A stretch of DNA of 64,000 bases. Source: JAIBJN01 sp963802795 (lineage in GTDB: Bacteria > Actinomycetota > Thermoleophilia > Gaiellales > Gaiellaceae). The translations under genes were made by a program, and so were the position numbers. This document shows, one piece after another, positions 18,095 to 26,553 of the stretch. The stretch covers positions 1-64,000 of the forward strand of contig CAWDJV010000003.1 in assembly GCA_963802795.1 (NCBI GenBank), read 5' to 3'. The notes below the pieces were generated by a model that did no database searches, had not been told where the DNA came from, and saw only the letters and a program-made list of their open reading frames with translations. How positions within the stretch are numbered: the stretch's first letter is position 1; each line of letters opens with the position of its first letter.

Positions 18095-18781
18095 TCAGCC
18101 CCCGAGCACGTTCACGGCTCGAGCGGCAACCAGCAGGATCGTGACCGCGGAGATGCCTGCCTCCAGACCCATCGCCGCTTTCGCGCGCAGCGACAGAGGC
18201 ATCGCGTCGGTCGGGCTGAAGGCGATCGAGTTCGTGAGCGAGAGGTAGAGGTAGTCCCAGACCTGCGGACCCCAGCCTGTCGGAGCGAGCTGCGGGTTCT
18301 CGTCCTGCGGGAACTGGAAATCGGGGGTCGTTCGTCCCGAAACAACGATGCGCGCGGCGGGCCCGCCCATGTCCAGCTCCCAGAACAGGATCCCGAAGAC
18401 GATGACGTCCGCCATCCAGATCGTGAATCCAGTGAGCAAGAGCTCTCCGCCGCCGAGCTGTGTGGTGCTCGAGGTGACAAGGCCGGCGACGAGAAGGCCG
18501 ACCGCGAGGAAGTTTCCGAGCACAAGGAGGCCGAGAAGGGCGAGAGCGGCGCGGCGCGATCCCACGAGACCGGTCCCGCCGAGCGTCAGAAGGAGGTCGA
18601 TCGTCAGCAGAAGCGAGGGAGCCGCAAGCAGGAGCCAGATCCACCAAGGGAGGCCAACGAGTTCCCACTCCCTCGCCCAGCTGACCAGCGCGAGCGCGAC
18701 GAGGACGACGAGCGCGGCGAGCGCCGCGGGGGCCGCCTCACGACGGCCTTCGGCCCTCGCTTCGGCGTCGGTCATCGACAT
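18095..18781 (-). CDS. DUF1345 family membrane protein
   Basis: The 228-aa protein has four to five membrane helices (AALAALVVLVALALVSWA, IWLLLAAPSLLLTIDLLLTL, and so on) and the DUF1345 signature near the C-terminus: VWDYLYLSLTNSIAFSPTDA followed by PLSLRAKAAMGLEAGISAVT. The family resembles two-pore channel-like proteins in the helix-loop-helix FSPTDA region, but no function is established. I chose the ATG at 18781; the frame stays open upstream but the added sequence is Arg/Ser-rich. No clear ribosome-binding site is visible for either start. Confidence 0.8.
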   Translation of the reverse strand: MSMTDAEARAEGRREAAPAALAALVVLVALALVSWAREWELVGLPWWIWLLLAAPSLLLTIDLLLTLGGTGLVGSRRAALALLGLLVLGNFLAVGLLVAGLVTSSTTQLGGGELLLTGFTIWMADVIVFGILFWELDMGGPAARIVVSGRTTPDFQFPQDENPQLAPTGWGPQVWDYLYLSLTNSIAFSPTDAMPLSLRAKAAMGLEAGISAVTILLVAARAVNVLGG

Positions 18782-18914
18782 GACCGCACTATTCGCGGCG
18801 CGGGCTCGCCGCTCCTCTGAGTACCGGACGGTCTCGTATGAGCCGCGTCCAGCGGACGATCTCGACCGCGAGCTCCGCCGGGCAGCCCCGCTCGACGAGC
18901 GCGGCAATCTCAAA

Positions 18915-19080
18915 CGCGTCGGAGGCGGTTGATGCAACGCCCGCGACGACCCAGTCCTTCTCGCTCGAGGACGGCTTTCGCGGCCTCGAGAAAGGGCCTA
19001 CTGTCGTCCACAAGGAGCTCCGACCGGAGGTCGTCCTCGTCGACGTCATGCTCGGGGACCCGTCGGGCGGCACCCGAATA
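18915..19080. pseudogene. Receiver-domain scraps, one inverted relative to the other
   Basis: On the minus strand (about 18930-19017) the frame reads LLVDDSRPFLEAAKAVLERE, the first helix of a receiver like that at 21877. On the plus strand (about 19012-19070) the frame reads ELRPEVVLVDVMLGD, the phosphorylation-site strand of a receiver. The two pieces meet at the palindrome GGAGCTCC. This looks like a receiver gene broken by a local inversion; a frameshift in the minus piece shows further decay. Confidence 0.45.
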
Positions 19081-19147
19081 GCGACGCCTGCTCCAAAGAT
19101 CGTGGTCGGCGTGATTATTCGTTAGCCTCGACTCGGGAGCACGTGAA

Positions 19148-21049
19148 ATGAGACGCGGGCTTACCCGCCGAATGGTCTTGGCGAGCGGTCTACTCGCGAT
19201 CGTCATGAGCGCCTCCTTCGTGGTCCTCCTTCTCGCGATCACCAATGTGCGCGAGTCGACGCAGCTGAGGCGTGAGACTCGGGAGGGGCTCGTCGCTGCC
19301 GACGAGCTCCAGAAGGTCGTCCTCGACCTTGAGACAGGCCTGCGCGGGTTCGTCATCACGGGCGACGAGCGCTTTCTGGAGCCGTGGACCGATGCGCGTG
19401 CCGCCTTCTCCGAGGAAACGGACGCGCTTGAGCGACTAGTGGCCAGTGACCCCCTCCAGCTGGCGCGAGCCCAGCAAATTGCTCAGGCCGGCGCGTCGTA
19501 CATCCGCGAGTACGGAGTGCCACTCATTGAGGCTGTTCGTCAGAACGACGCCTCCGCGCGGGGTGTCGCGCGAACCGAGGAGGGAAAGCGGCGCATCGAC
19601 GCGCTACGGGCCGAGTTCGACGAGCTCTCGGCGACTGCCCGCTCGCTGCTCGCGACGCGCGAGGCAAACGCCGCCGAGGCGGAGCGGCGGGCGCTTGTCG
19701 CCGGCGGGGTCGGTGTGGCGGGATCGATCCTCCTGATCATCCTGTTCACGGGCTACCTGATGCGCGTGGTCGTCCGGCCCGTCCACCGGGCCGCGATCAT
19801 GGCCGACCTGCTTGCGGGAGGTGACTTGAGCGTCCGCATGCCGGAGGGCGACGTCGGTGAGATCGGAATGCTCGAGCGCTCGTTCAATGCGATGGGCGGA
19901 TCGCTCGAGGCAAGCCAAGGCGAATTGCGTCGCCTCTTGGAGCAACAGTCCGCGCTGCGGGTAGTCGCAACGCTGGTTGCGCAGGCAGTGTCGCCGTCCG
20001 AGGTCTTCGAGACCGTCACCCGCGAGGTCGGCGTGCTCTCCGGTGCCGACCTCGCACGCATGGAGCGCTACGAGACCGACGGTACGGTGACCGGCATCGC
20101 CGTCTGGAGCAGGGGCGTCGACGAGCTGGCCGTCGGCACGCGGTTCGCCCTCGAGGGCGCGAGCGTCGCCGCACTGGTACGGAAGACAAATGGTCCGGTG
20201 CGAGTAGCCAGTTTCGCCCACGCCTCCGGTCCAATCGCGCAGGAAGCTCGAAGGTTAGGAATCCGGTCGTCGGTCGGCTGTCCGATCGTCGTCGGGGGGC
20301 GCCTCTGGGGCGTGATAGCCGCATCGTCGAAGCGCGAGCCGCCGTTCCCCGCCGACACGGAGTCGCAAATCGCCGAGTTCACGGAGCTCGTGGCTACTGC
20401 CATCGCGAACGCGGAGAGCCGCTCCGAGCTTGCCGCCTCCCGCGCCCGGATCGTCGCCGCTGGAGACGAGACCCGGCGTCGGGTCGAGCGTGACCTTCAC
20501 GACGGGGCGCAGCAGCGTCTCGTCTCGCTCGCGCTCAGGCTGCGCGGGGTGGCAGCGACGGTCCCGCCAGACCTGAGCGAAGTCCACCGGGAGCTCGCTC
20601 AGGTCGGGTCGGAGCTCCACGGGGTACTCGACGATCTGCGCGAGATCTCACGGGGCATCCACCCGGCGATCCTCTCGCAGGGTGGACTCGGACCCGCGTT
20701 CAGAACGCTCGCCCGCCGCTCCTCCGTCCCGGTCGAGCTCGACGTGCGAGTCGAGGAGCGGCTGCCCGAGCGGATCGAGGTGGCCGCGCATTACGTCGTC
20801 TCGGAGGCGCTGACGAACGCGGCGAAGCATGCAAGCGCTTCGGCCGTACACGTCAACGTCGACGCGTACGACGGCGTGCTCCGGCTCTCGATCCGGGACG
20901 ACGGCATCGGGGGAGCCGATCCCGCGCGAGGCACGGGCCTGATCGGGCTGAAAGACCGCGTCGAGGCGGTGGGAGGAACGATTGTCGTCGAGAGCCCAGA
21001 GGGTGACGGCACGTCCCTGCTCGTCGCACTTCCCGTCGCCGAGAGCTAG
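19148..21049 (+). CDS. Sensor histidine kinase with CHASE3, HAMP, GAF, HisKA_3 and HATPase domains
   Basis: The 633-aa membrane kinase starts with a transmembrane helix (about residues 10-32). A CHASE3-like extracellular domain follows (LDLETGLRGFVITGDERFLE), then a second helix (about 180-200), HAMP, and a GAF domain (about 255-425). The HisKA_3 dimerisation domain has the phospho-accepting His at about residue 451 (VERDLHDGAQQR). The HATPase has N box SEALTNAAKHA, G1 DDGIGG and G2 GTGLIGLKDRV. It belongs to the NarX/LiaS-like class that phosphorylates NarL-type regulators. A GGGAG site precedes the ATG. Its likely partners are the receiver and NarL genes scattered to 27.2 kb. Confidence 0.93.
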   Translation: MRRGLTRRMVLASGLLAIVMSASFVVLLLAITNVRESTQLRRETREGLVAADELQKVVLDLETGLRGFVITGDERFLEPWTDARAAFSEETDALERLVASDPLQLARAQQIAQAGASYIREYGVPLIEAVRQNDASARGVARTEEGKRRIDALRAEFDELSATARSLLATREANAAEAERRALVAGGVGVAGSILLIILFTGYLMRVVVRPVHRAAIMADLLAGGDLSVRMPEGDVGEIGMLERSFNAMGGSLEASQGELRRLLEQQSALRVVATLVAQAVSPSEVFETVTREVGVLSGADLARMERYETDGTVTGIAVWSRGVDELAVGTRFALEGASVAALVRKTNGPVRVASFAHASGPIAQEARRLGIRSSVGCPIVVGGRLWGVIAASSKREPPFPADTESQIAEFTELVATAIANAESRSELAASRARIVAAGDETRRRVERDLHDGAQQRLVSLALRLRGVAATVPPDLSEVHRELAQVGSELHGVLDDLREISRGIHPAILSQGGLGPAFRTLARRSSVPVELDVRVEERLPERIEVAAHYVVSEALTNAAKHASASAVHVNVDAYDGVLRLSIRDDGIGGADPARGTGLIGLKDRVEAVGGTIVVESPEGDGTSLLVALPVAES

Positions 21050-21510
21050 CGTGTCTCGAGGAACATGACGACGGCGAGGGCCCGTCTGTGGTCCTCGTCT
21101 GTCTCGGGAAGGCGCAGCTTCCTCAGGATGCTGTGCGGGTGCTTTTCGACTGTCCCCTCGGCGACCCAGAGCCGACGGGCGATCCCGGAGTTCGAGCGGC
21201 CCTCGGCCATGACTGAAAGCACCTCGCGCTCGCGGAGAGTGAGCTCGTCGAGCGGATCGTCCACGTGGCGGACAGCAACCAGCTCCTGCACGAGAGCCGG
21301 GTCGATTGCCGAGTCACGGCGGGTGCGCTCGAGGGTCTCGATGAACTCGTCCACGTTCGTGACTCGACTCTTGAGCACGTAGCCGGTGCGTTCGCCGCTC
21401 GCGAGGAGCTCCAACGCGTGCCCGACCTCGACGTACGCGCAGAGGACGAGTACGGCGATCTCCGGGAACTCCTCGCGGATTGCTCAGGCGGCCTCGAGGC
21501 CGTCATGGGC
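21046..21510 (-). pseudogene. NarL/FixJ-type response regulator, 5'-truncated with a nonsense codon
   Basis: The intact part (from 21414 down) reads ELLASGERTGYVLKSRVTNV, then the LuxR helix-turn-helix LTLREREVLSVMAEGRSNSG and RRLWVAEGTVEKHPHSIL. It is a close paralogue of 26554-27213. Upstream the frame continues as AIREEFPEIAVLVLCAYVEV but is preceded by HDGLEAA and a TGA (21483-21485) where the paralogue has Arg, consistent with CGA to TGA. Sequence beyond 21510 no longer matches, so the receiver's Asp-containing first half is gone. The stop overlaps the end of the kinase gene. Probably non-functional. Confidence 0.75.
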
Positions 21511-21826
21511 CCAAGTTTCCCGTGCCCCGCCGTCATCGGCGGTTCGCACGGGACGACTGCGCATAGCCGATGGCGACTGGCCTCGTCGGTGCGCAGAGAC
21601 TCGCTCTCCGTGGCCTCGTGCTCGAGCTGTCCTGGAGTGTTTCCTCTTCCACCGTTTGCTCCTTCTGCAGCTGCTTAAAAGGGCACGAACCTTCGCAACG
21701 ACCGTGTTGGCTGTCATCGGCGCCAGCGGCCATTTCTGCTCCCGGCCAGCCGAACCTTGCGCCTTCCCGCGTGCCCGAACCCCGTGCGGGGGAGACCTTC
21801 CTGCCCGTTCGACCGGGCTCGAAAGA

Positions 21827-21842
21827 TTCCGGCTAGCGGGGA
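21827..21842. promoter_or_regulatory. Candidate regulator site TTCCGGCTAGCGGGGA
   Basis: A near-palindrome 35 bp before the receiver gene. It matches the perfect palindrome TTCCGGCTAGCCGGAA at 27349-27364, and the flanks (GACCGGGCTCG here, GACCGAGCAG there) are also alike. The rest of 21511-21876 shows no gene. Confidence 0.35.
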
Positions 21843-21876
21843 TGCGGAGCGACGTCAGGGCTGAGATGCTGAACGG

Positions 21877-22245
21877 GTGCGCCTTCTGATCGTCGACGAC
21901 AGCCAAGATTTCCTCGCTGCCGCCCGAGCCGTTCTCGAGCGCGAAGGCCTCGAGGTCGTCGGCGTCGCGTCGACAGGCCGTGAGGCGATCGAGCGAGTGG
22001 GGGCGCTCCGGCCAGACGTCACCCTCGTCGACATCGACCTGGGCGAGGAGAGCGGCTTCGACGTCGCTCGCCGCCTCGCAGCGGGGGGCGACCCTGCGCC
22101 CCGCCTCATCATCATCTCCTCCCACGACGGAGACGACTTCAAGGATCTCGTCGAGGACAGCCCCGCCCTCGGGTTCGTGTCGAAAGCCAGCCTGTCGGGA
22201 GACGCGATCCGCGCGGTGCTAGCGACGGACGGCCCGGCTACCTAG
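21877..22245 (+). CDS. Stand-alone receiver-domain response regulator
   Basis: The 122-aa protein is a single CheY-like receiver with no output domain. It has the acidic pair in LLIVDDSQDFL, the phosphorylated Asp in VTLVDIDLGEESGFDVA, the switch Ser/Thr in LIIISSHDG, and the Lys in GFVSKASLSG. The start is GTG at 21877, with a weak ribosome-binding site. Its stop overlaps a minus-strand remnant of a NarL regulator. It lies between the two histidine kinases and could be a phosphate sink or an adaptor for either. Decayed relatives are at about 19012 and 26350. Confidence 0.88.
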   Translation: MRLLIVDDSQDFLAAARAVLEREGLEVVGVASTGREAIERVGALRPDVTLVDIDLGEESGFDVARRLAAGGDPAPRLIIISSHDGDDFKDLVEDSPALGFVSKASLSGDAIRAVLATDGPAT

Positions 22246-22330
22246 TTCGAGTCGAGGAACGTGATCTCGCCGTGAACGAATGCGGCCTCGATCGCCAGCC
22301 TCGCCGTGTTGAGTGCGCTCGCCTCGCGCG
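22243..22330 (-). pseudogene. C-terminal scrap of a NarL-type regulator
   Basis: The minus frame ends AAFVHGEITFLDSN and a stop. At the DNA level its end (CTAG, then GAGTCGAGGAACGTGA on the plus strand) aligns with the ends of the regulators at 21046 (CTAG...TCTCGAGGAACATGA) and 26554 (CTAG...ACTCGAGGAAGGTGA). Only the last few codons are recognisable. The call rests on this alignment and the repeated gene order. Confidence 0.35.
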
Positions 22331-22345
22331 TGCCAGAATGGCCTC

Positions 22346-23434
22346 GTGCCCGGGAGGTCCCTCTCGGAACTCGTCGACGCGAGCACGATGTTCGCCGCGG
22401 TCGCGGCAGTCGCGGACGCCTTCTACGTGGTCGACGCAAAGGGGTTCATCATGTTCCTGAACCCCGCCGCTGTCACGGTCCTCGGCTACGAGGATGAGCG
22501 CCAGCTTCTCGGTCGGCCGAGCCACGACACGATTCACTACTTGCGCCCCGACGGGACGCCGTTCCCCGCGGAGGAGTGTCCGCTGTTACGGCCTCGCGTG
22601 ACCGGAGAAACGATCCGAGTCGACGAGGACTGGTTCATTCGACAGGACCAATCCTTCGTCGCCGTGGCCTATTCATCTGCGCCAGTCTCGTTTCCCGACG
22701 GCCGCGGGGCTGTCGTTTCCTTTCGGGATATCTCGGAACGCCGTCGGCTCGACCAGGCGCTGCGTGAACGCGACCTCGAGCGCGTCCGCGCAGCTGAGAT
22801 AGAGGCGTCCCGTACGCGTATCGCGGACGCCGCTGTTGAGGCGCGGAGACGCATCGAGCGCGATCTTCACGACGGTGCCCAACAGCGATTCATCACTGTG
22901 GCGATGCGCCTGGAGGGTGTCCGAGATCTGGTGACGGAGCCGACAGAGGCAACCGCGGCCCTTGAAGCAGTATTGACCGATCTCCGCCGAGCAATCGAGG
23001 AGTTAAGGCAGCTGGCCCATGGGATCCATCCGCCGCAGCTCGCTCAGGGCGAGCTCAGAGTGGTCTTGGGTGGCCTCGCCCGCCGTTCCGACGTGCCGGT
23101 CGACATGCAGGTCGACCCCAACCTGCGCCTCCCATCCCGAGTCCAAGCGGCTGCCTATTTCATCATTTCGGAAGCTCTGACCAATGTGAGCAAGCACGCT
23201 CGCGCGAACCGCGTCACGATCAGGTCGGAGCTCGAGTGCGACTGGGTGCGCCTGGTCGTGACCGACGACGGAGTCGGGGGTGCAACACTCGGGAAGGGCT
23301 TCGGCCTCCAGGGCATGGTCGACCGGGCGGAAGCAGCCGGCGGGCACCTCGAGCTGACGAGCCCCTCCGGCGGCCCGACCGCAGTCACCGTCCGGCTACC
23401 GTTTGCGACCCAGCAGGAGGCGCAGCGGCAGTGA
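22346..23434 (+). CDS. PAS-domain histidine kinase (HisKA_3), soluble
   Basis: The 362-aa kinase has no membrane helix. Residues about 12-130 form a PAS domain (ADAFYVVDAKGFIMFLNPAA ... FRDISERR), then a helix. HisKA_3 has the phospho-accepting His at about 175 (IERDLHDGAQQR). The HATPase has SEALTNVSKHA, TDDGVGG and GFGLQGMVDRA. There is no obvious haem or Fe-S ligand set, although the PAS has a Cys in EECPLLRP. The start codon is uncertain: GTG 22346 is used, ATG 22388 is an alternative. Its TGA overlaps the GTG of cydA by 4 bp, so it is translationally coupled to a terminal oxidase and probably senses oxygen, redox state or respiratory state. Confidence 0.9.
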   Translation: MPGRSLSELVDASTMFAAVAAVADAFYVVDAKGFIMFLNPAAVTVLGYEDERQLLGRPSHDTIHYLRPDGTPFPAEECPLLRPRVTGETIRVDEDWFIRQDQSFVAVAYSSAPVSFPDGRGAVVSFRDISERRRLDQALRERDLERVRAAEIEASRTRIADAAVEARRRIERDLHDGAQQRFITVAMRLEGVRDLVTEPTEATAALEAVLTDLRRAIEELRQLAHGIHPPQLAQGELRVVLGGLARRSDVPVDMQVDPNLRLPSRVQAAAYFIISEALTNVSKHARANRVTIRSELECDWVRLVVTDDGVGGATLGKGFGLQGMVDRAEAAGGHLELTSPSGGPTAVTVRLPFATQQEAQRQ

Positions 23435-24840
23435 GCTGGCTCCTGCTCGCGGAGGCGCCGTTTGCCCCCGTCGACCAGGACTACTTGTTCGAGGCCCGGC
23501 AGATGCAGGCGCTGTCGTTCGCCGTCCATATTCCCATCGTCTGCTTCGGGATCGCCTTCCCAGCCTTCGTGCTCTTCCTCGAGGGCCTCTGGCTGCGCGG
23601 CGGCGATCCCGTTTACCGGACGATCGCCAAGCGGTGGTCGAGGGTCATGCTCGCCCTGTTCGCGGTCGGGGTCGTTACCGGCACGATCCTGAGCTTCGAG
23701 CTCGGACTCTTGTGGCCGAACTTCATGGCGACCTTCGGCGAGGTCTTCGGGCTCGGCTTCACGCTCGAGGCGTTCTCCTTCTTCACCGAGGCGATCTTCA
23801 TCGCCATCTACGTCTACGGCTGGGACCGCCTGTCGCCGCGGGCTCACTTCCTGAGCGGCGTGCCGGTCGTGCTCGCCGGCTTCACCGGCTCTCTGACTGT
23901 TATCAGCGTGAACGCCTGGATGAACAACCCGAGCGGCTTCACGCTCGAACGCGGCCGCGTGAGCGACGTGCGCCCGCTCGCGGCGCTGTTCGGGAACGAC
24001 TTCCTCTGGCACGAGGTCATCCATATGTACGTCGCCGCCTTCATCGTCGCCGGCTTCCTCACCGCCGCCGTCTATGCGTTTGCCTGGCTGCGCGGCCGCC
24101 GCGGGCGGTACGAGCGGGTCGCGCTGGTCGTGCCGCTCACCGTCGCCGCGCTCGCGGCGCCGGTGCAGATCGTCGTCGGCGATTGGGCGACCCGCTCGGT
24201 CGCGCGCGATCAGCCGACCAAGTTCGCCGCGCTCGAGGGCATGTACGAGACGGAGTCGGGCGCCCCGGTCCATCTCGGCGGTTGGTACGACGGTGACGAG
24301 GTCCGCTACGGCCTGCCGCTGCCACGGCTGCTGTCGCTGCTGGCTTTCCACGATCCCAACGCCCGCGTCGAAGGCCTCCGGGAGGTTGCCGCCGACGAGC
24401 GGCCGCCGGTGAACGTGGTCCGCGCCGCCTTCCAGACGATGGTCGGCATCGGTTTCCTCCTGGCCGGCATCTCCGCCGTGTACGTGTACGTCTGGGTGCG
24501 ACGGAGGCGGCTGCCGCGCTCGCCCTGGTTCTACCGCGCCGTCGTTGCTGCTGGGCCGCTCTCGGTGGTGGCTCTAATTTCCGGCTGGGTGACAACAGAG
24601 GTGGGTCGTCAGCCCTGGGTCGTCTATGGGCAGATGAGAACTGAGGCCGCCGTCACGGGAGCGAGTGGCATTCCCGTCGGCTATACCAGCCTCGTTCTCG
24701 TCTACGCAGGGTTGCTCGCGGCAATCGTCTGGATCCTGATTCGACTGGCACGAGCTCCCGTGGACGTTCGACCGGGCGCAGCCAGCGTTTCGACCGGCAT
24801 CGCCGGCCCGTCCGCGCCTGATGCGGAGGAAGAGCGATGA
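23431..24840 (+). CDS. cydA: Cytochrome bd ubiquinol/menaquinol oxidase subunit I
   Basis: The 469-aa protein has the nine-helix CydA pattern. The b595 His ligand lies in QALSFAVHIPIVCFG. The proton-channel Glu region is TGTILSFELGLLWP and LEAFSFFTEAIF. The b558 His is in NDFLWHEVIHMY, and the quinol-side signature is GRQPWVVYGQMRT. The Q loop is short, as in actinobacterial oxidases. It oxidises quinol and reduces oxygen to water with high affinity. The GTG at 23431 overlaps the kinase stop (GTGA), and its own stop overlaps cydB. No cydX- or cydCD-like gene follows. Confidence 0.95.
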   Translation: MSWLLLAEAPFAPVDQDYLFEARQMQALSFAVHIPIVCFGIAFPAFVLFLEGLWLRGGDPVYRTIAKRWSRVMLALFAVGVVTGTILSFELGLLWPNFMATFGEVFGLGFTLEAFSFFTEAIFIAIYVYGWDRLSPRAHFLSGVPVVLAGFTGSLTVISVNAWMNNPSGFTLERGRVSDVRPLAALFGNDFLWHEVIHMYVAAFIVAGFLTAAVYAFAWLRGRRGRYERVALVVPLTVAALAAPVQIVVGDWATRSVARDQPTKFAALEGMYETESGAPVHLGGWYDGDEVRYGLPLPRLLSLLAFHDPNARVEGLREVAADERPPVNVVRAAFQTMVGIGFLLAGISAVYVYVWVRRRRLPRSPWFYRAVVAAGPLSVVALISGWVTTEVGRQPWVVYGQMRTEAAVTGASGIPVGYTSLVLVYAGLLAAIVWILIRLARAPVDVRPGAASVSTGIAGPSAPDAEEER

Positions 24841-26075
24841 CGCTCGCCGAGGTACCGCTCGTCCTCATGATGGTCGGCCTCATCGCCTACGCCGTCCTCG
24901 GTGGTGCGGACTTCGGCGCTGCTTTCTGGCGGGTCGGCGCACGAGGCGAGCACGGCGCGGCGCTTCGCGAGCAGGCCTACCGGTCCATGGGGCCGGTCTG
25001 GGAGGCGAACCACGTCTGGCTGATCTTCGTGCTCGTCATCTGCTGGACGGCATACCCGCAGGCGTTCGCCTCGATCTTCTCGACCCTGACCATTCCACTC
25101 TTCGTCGCCGCGCTCGGAATCATCCTCCGCGGCACGGCCTATGCCCTACACGCCGGAACCGCGTCCGAGTTCGAGCAGCGCGCGGTCGATCGCATCTTCT
25201 CCATCTCATCGATCCTGACTCCGTTTGCGCTCGGAGCCGCTGCCGGCGCGATCGCTTCCGGGCGCGTGCCGATCGGAAACGCACAAGGTGACCTCATCAC
25301 GAGCTGGCTCAACCCGAGCTCCTTCGCCATCGGCGTCCTCGCCGTCGCAACCGGCGCCTATCTCGCCGCCGTCTATCTCGCGGGCGACGCCGCCCGCGCC
25401 GGCCTTGACGACGTCGCCGGATCCTTCCGCCTCCGAGCCCTCATTGCCGGTCTTGCCACGGGCGCATTGGCCTTCGTGGCGCTCGCCGTCATCGTCGCCG
25501 ACACCGGACGCCTAGGCGAACGCCTCCTCGAGTGGCCTGCGATCGTCGCCGTTGCCGCATCGGCTGGGGCCGGGCTGCTGACGCTCGAGCTCGTTCGTCG
25601 ATCGCGTTTCGAGCATGCCCGCTACGCCGGTTCGGTCGCGGTCGCGGCCGTGGTGGTCGGGTGGGCTCTCGCGCAAAGACCCGAGTTCCTTCCCGGTCTA
25701 ACGGTCGAGCAGGCCGCTGCCCCTCGCACGACACTACTCACGACAACCATCGGAATCGCCATCGGCGCGCTGGCCCTCGTCCCGTCCCTGGCGATCCTCT
25801 TCATACTCGTGCTCCGCGGCCGCTTCGACCGCGACGAGGTCGAGGCTGAGGCTGCCGGCAGCAGCGGCGGTCAGGCAAAACCACGGCGCACCGCTATGCT
25901 CGCGCCGGCGGTGTCGGCTGCCGCACTTGGGCTCCCGTTGTTCGTTTTCTTCGACGGAGGGCTCTTTCAGGCCGCAGGCATCGTCTTGCTTCTTGCTTTC
26001 GTCGCCCTCGGTTCGATCGCCATTGGATCGGAAGCGGCCGAGATCCGCGACGATCGTCAACGCATACGCGAATGA
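24837..26075 (+). CDS. cydB: Cytochrome bd oxidase subunit II
   Basis: The 412-aa membrane protein begins with the CydB pattern VLGGADFGAAFW, then MGPVWEANHVWLIFVLVICW, and has about eight further helices, including ASIFSTLTIPLFVAALGIIL. It forms the heterodimer with CydA. ATGA overlap with cydA shows they are one operon. The C-terminal hydrophilic linker (EVEAEAAGSSGGQAKPRR) before the last helices is longer than in E. coli. Confidence 0.95.
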   Translation: MTLAEVPLVLMMVGLIAYAVLGGADFGAAFWRVGARGEHGAALREQAYRSMGPVWEANHVWLIFVLVICWTAYPQAFASIFSTLTIPLFVAALGIILRGTAYALHAGTASEFEQRAVDRIFSISSILTPFALGAAAGAIASGRVPIGNAQGDLITSWLNPSSFAIGVLAVATGAYLAAVYLAGDAARAGLDDVAGSFRLRALIAGLATGALAFVALAVIVADTGRLGERLLEWPAIVAVAASAGAGLLTLELVRRSRFEHARYAGSVAVAAVVVGWALAQRPEFLPGLTVEQAAAPRTTLLTTTIGIAIGALALVPSLAILFILVLRGRFDRDEVEAEAAGSSGGQAKPRRTAMLAPAVSAAALGLPLFVFFDGGLFQAAGIVLLLAFVALGSIAIGSEAAEIRDDRQRIRE

Positions 26076-26078
26076 CGG

Positions 26079-26342
26079 CTATGGCCGCTGCGCCCGACCA
26101 TCCAGAGCTGCTTCTCGAGCTCGCGCACGACGTTGTCGACTCGTAGGCGAATGTGTAGGCCGATCCGAGGCCGCCCGATCCATGCTCAGATTGACCACGG
26201 CGATATCCGCGGCGGCGTCCGTCGCCGCACCCGAAGCGCTCGCAAACAGCGCGGCGGCGGCGGCGAGCAAGATCGCGGGACCGACAAGCCGGCGGCCCCG
26301 TCTGCGCCCGGTCGGCGCGCTCGGGTCAGGATCGAAGCTCAT
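26079..26342 (-). CDS. Doubtful small secreted protein ORF (87 aa)
   Basis: The frame starts MSFDPDPSAPTGRRRGRRLV and has a hydrophobic signal-like stretch (GPAILLAAAAALFASASGAA), then turns Arg/Ser-rich with no family resemblance. It abuts the receiver remnant at 26350 with no room for a promoter. It could be a real exported protein with a frameshift near 26170 or a chance frame; I lean to the latter. Confidence 0.2.
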   Translation of the reverse strand: MSFDPDPSAPTGRRRGRRLVGPAILLAAAAALFASASGAATDAAADIAVVNLSMDRAASDRPTHSPTSRQRRARAREAALDGRAQRP

Positions 26343-26349
26343 GCAGCGA

Positions 26350-26544
26350 ATCTGGGCCTTCGACGTCGCACGACTGCTCTCCGGCGACGGGAACGATGCG
26401 CAGTCGAAGATCATCCTGATCTCAACTCATGCGGAGGGCGATTTCACGGATCTCATCGACGCAAGCCCGGCAGTTGGTTTTCTGCCCAAAGCGAAGCTCT
26501 CGGCGGAAGCCATCCGCGAGGTCCTCCGGGCCGTGGAGGACTAG
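26350..26544 (+). pseudogene. C-terminal half of a receiver domain
   Basis: The frame reads WAFDVARLLSGDGNDAQSKI, then ILISTHAEGDFTDLIDASPA, then GFLPKAKLSAEAIREVLRAV and stops at 26544. It aligns with the second half of the receiver at 21877 (FDVARRLAAGGDPAPRLIII and onward), including the switch Thr and the Lys. The first half with the phosphorylated Asp is missing. It converges with the intact NarL gene 9 bp downstream, repeating the receiver(+)/NarL(-) order of 21877/22243. Confidence 0.7.
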
Positions 26545-26553
26545 GACGGCCTC

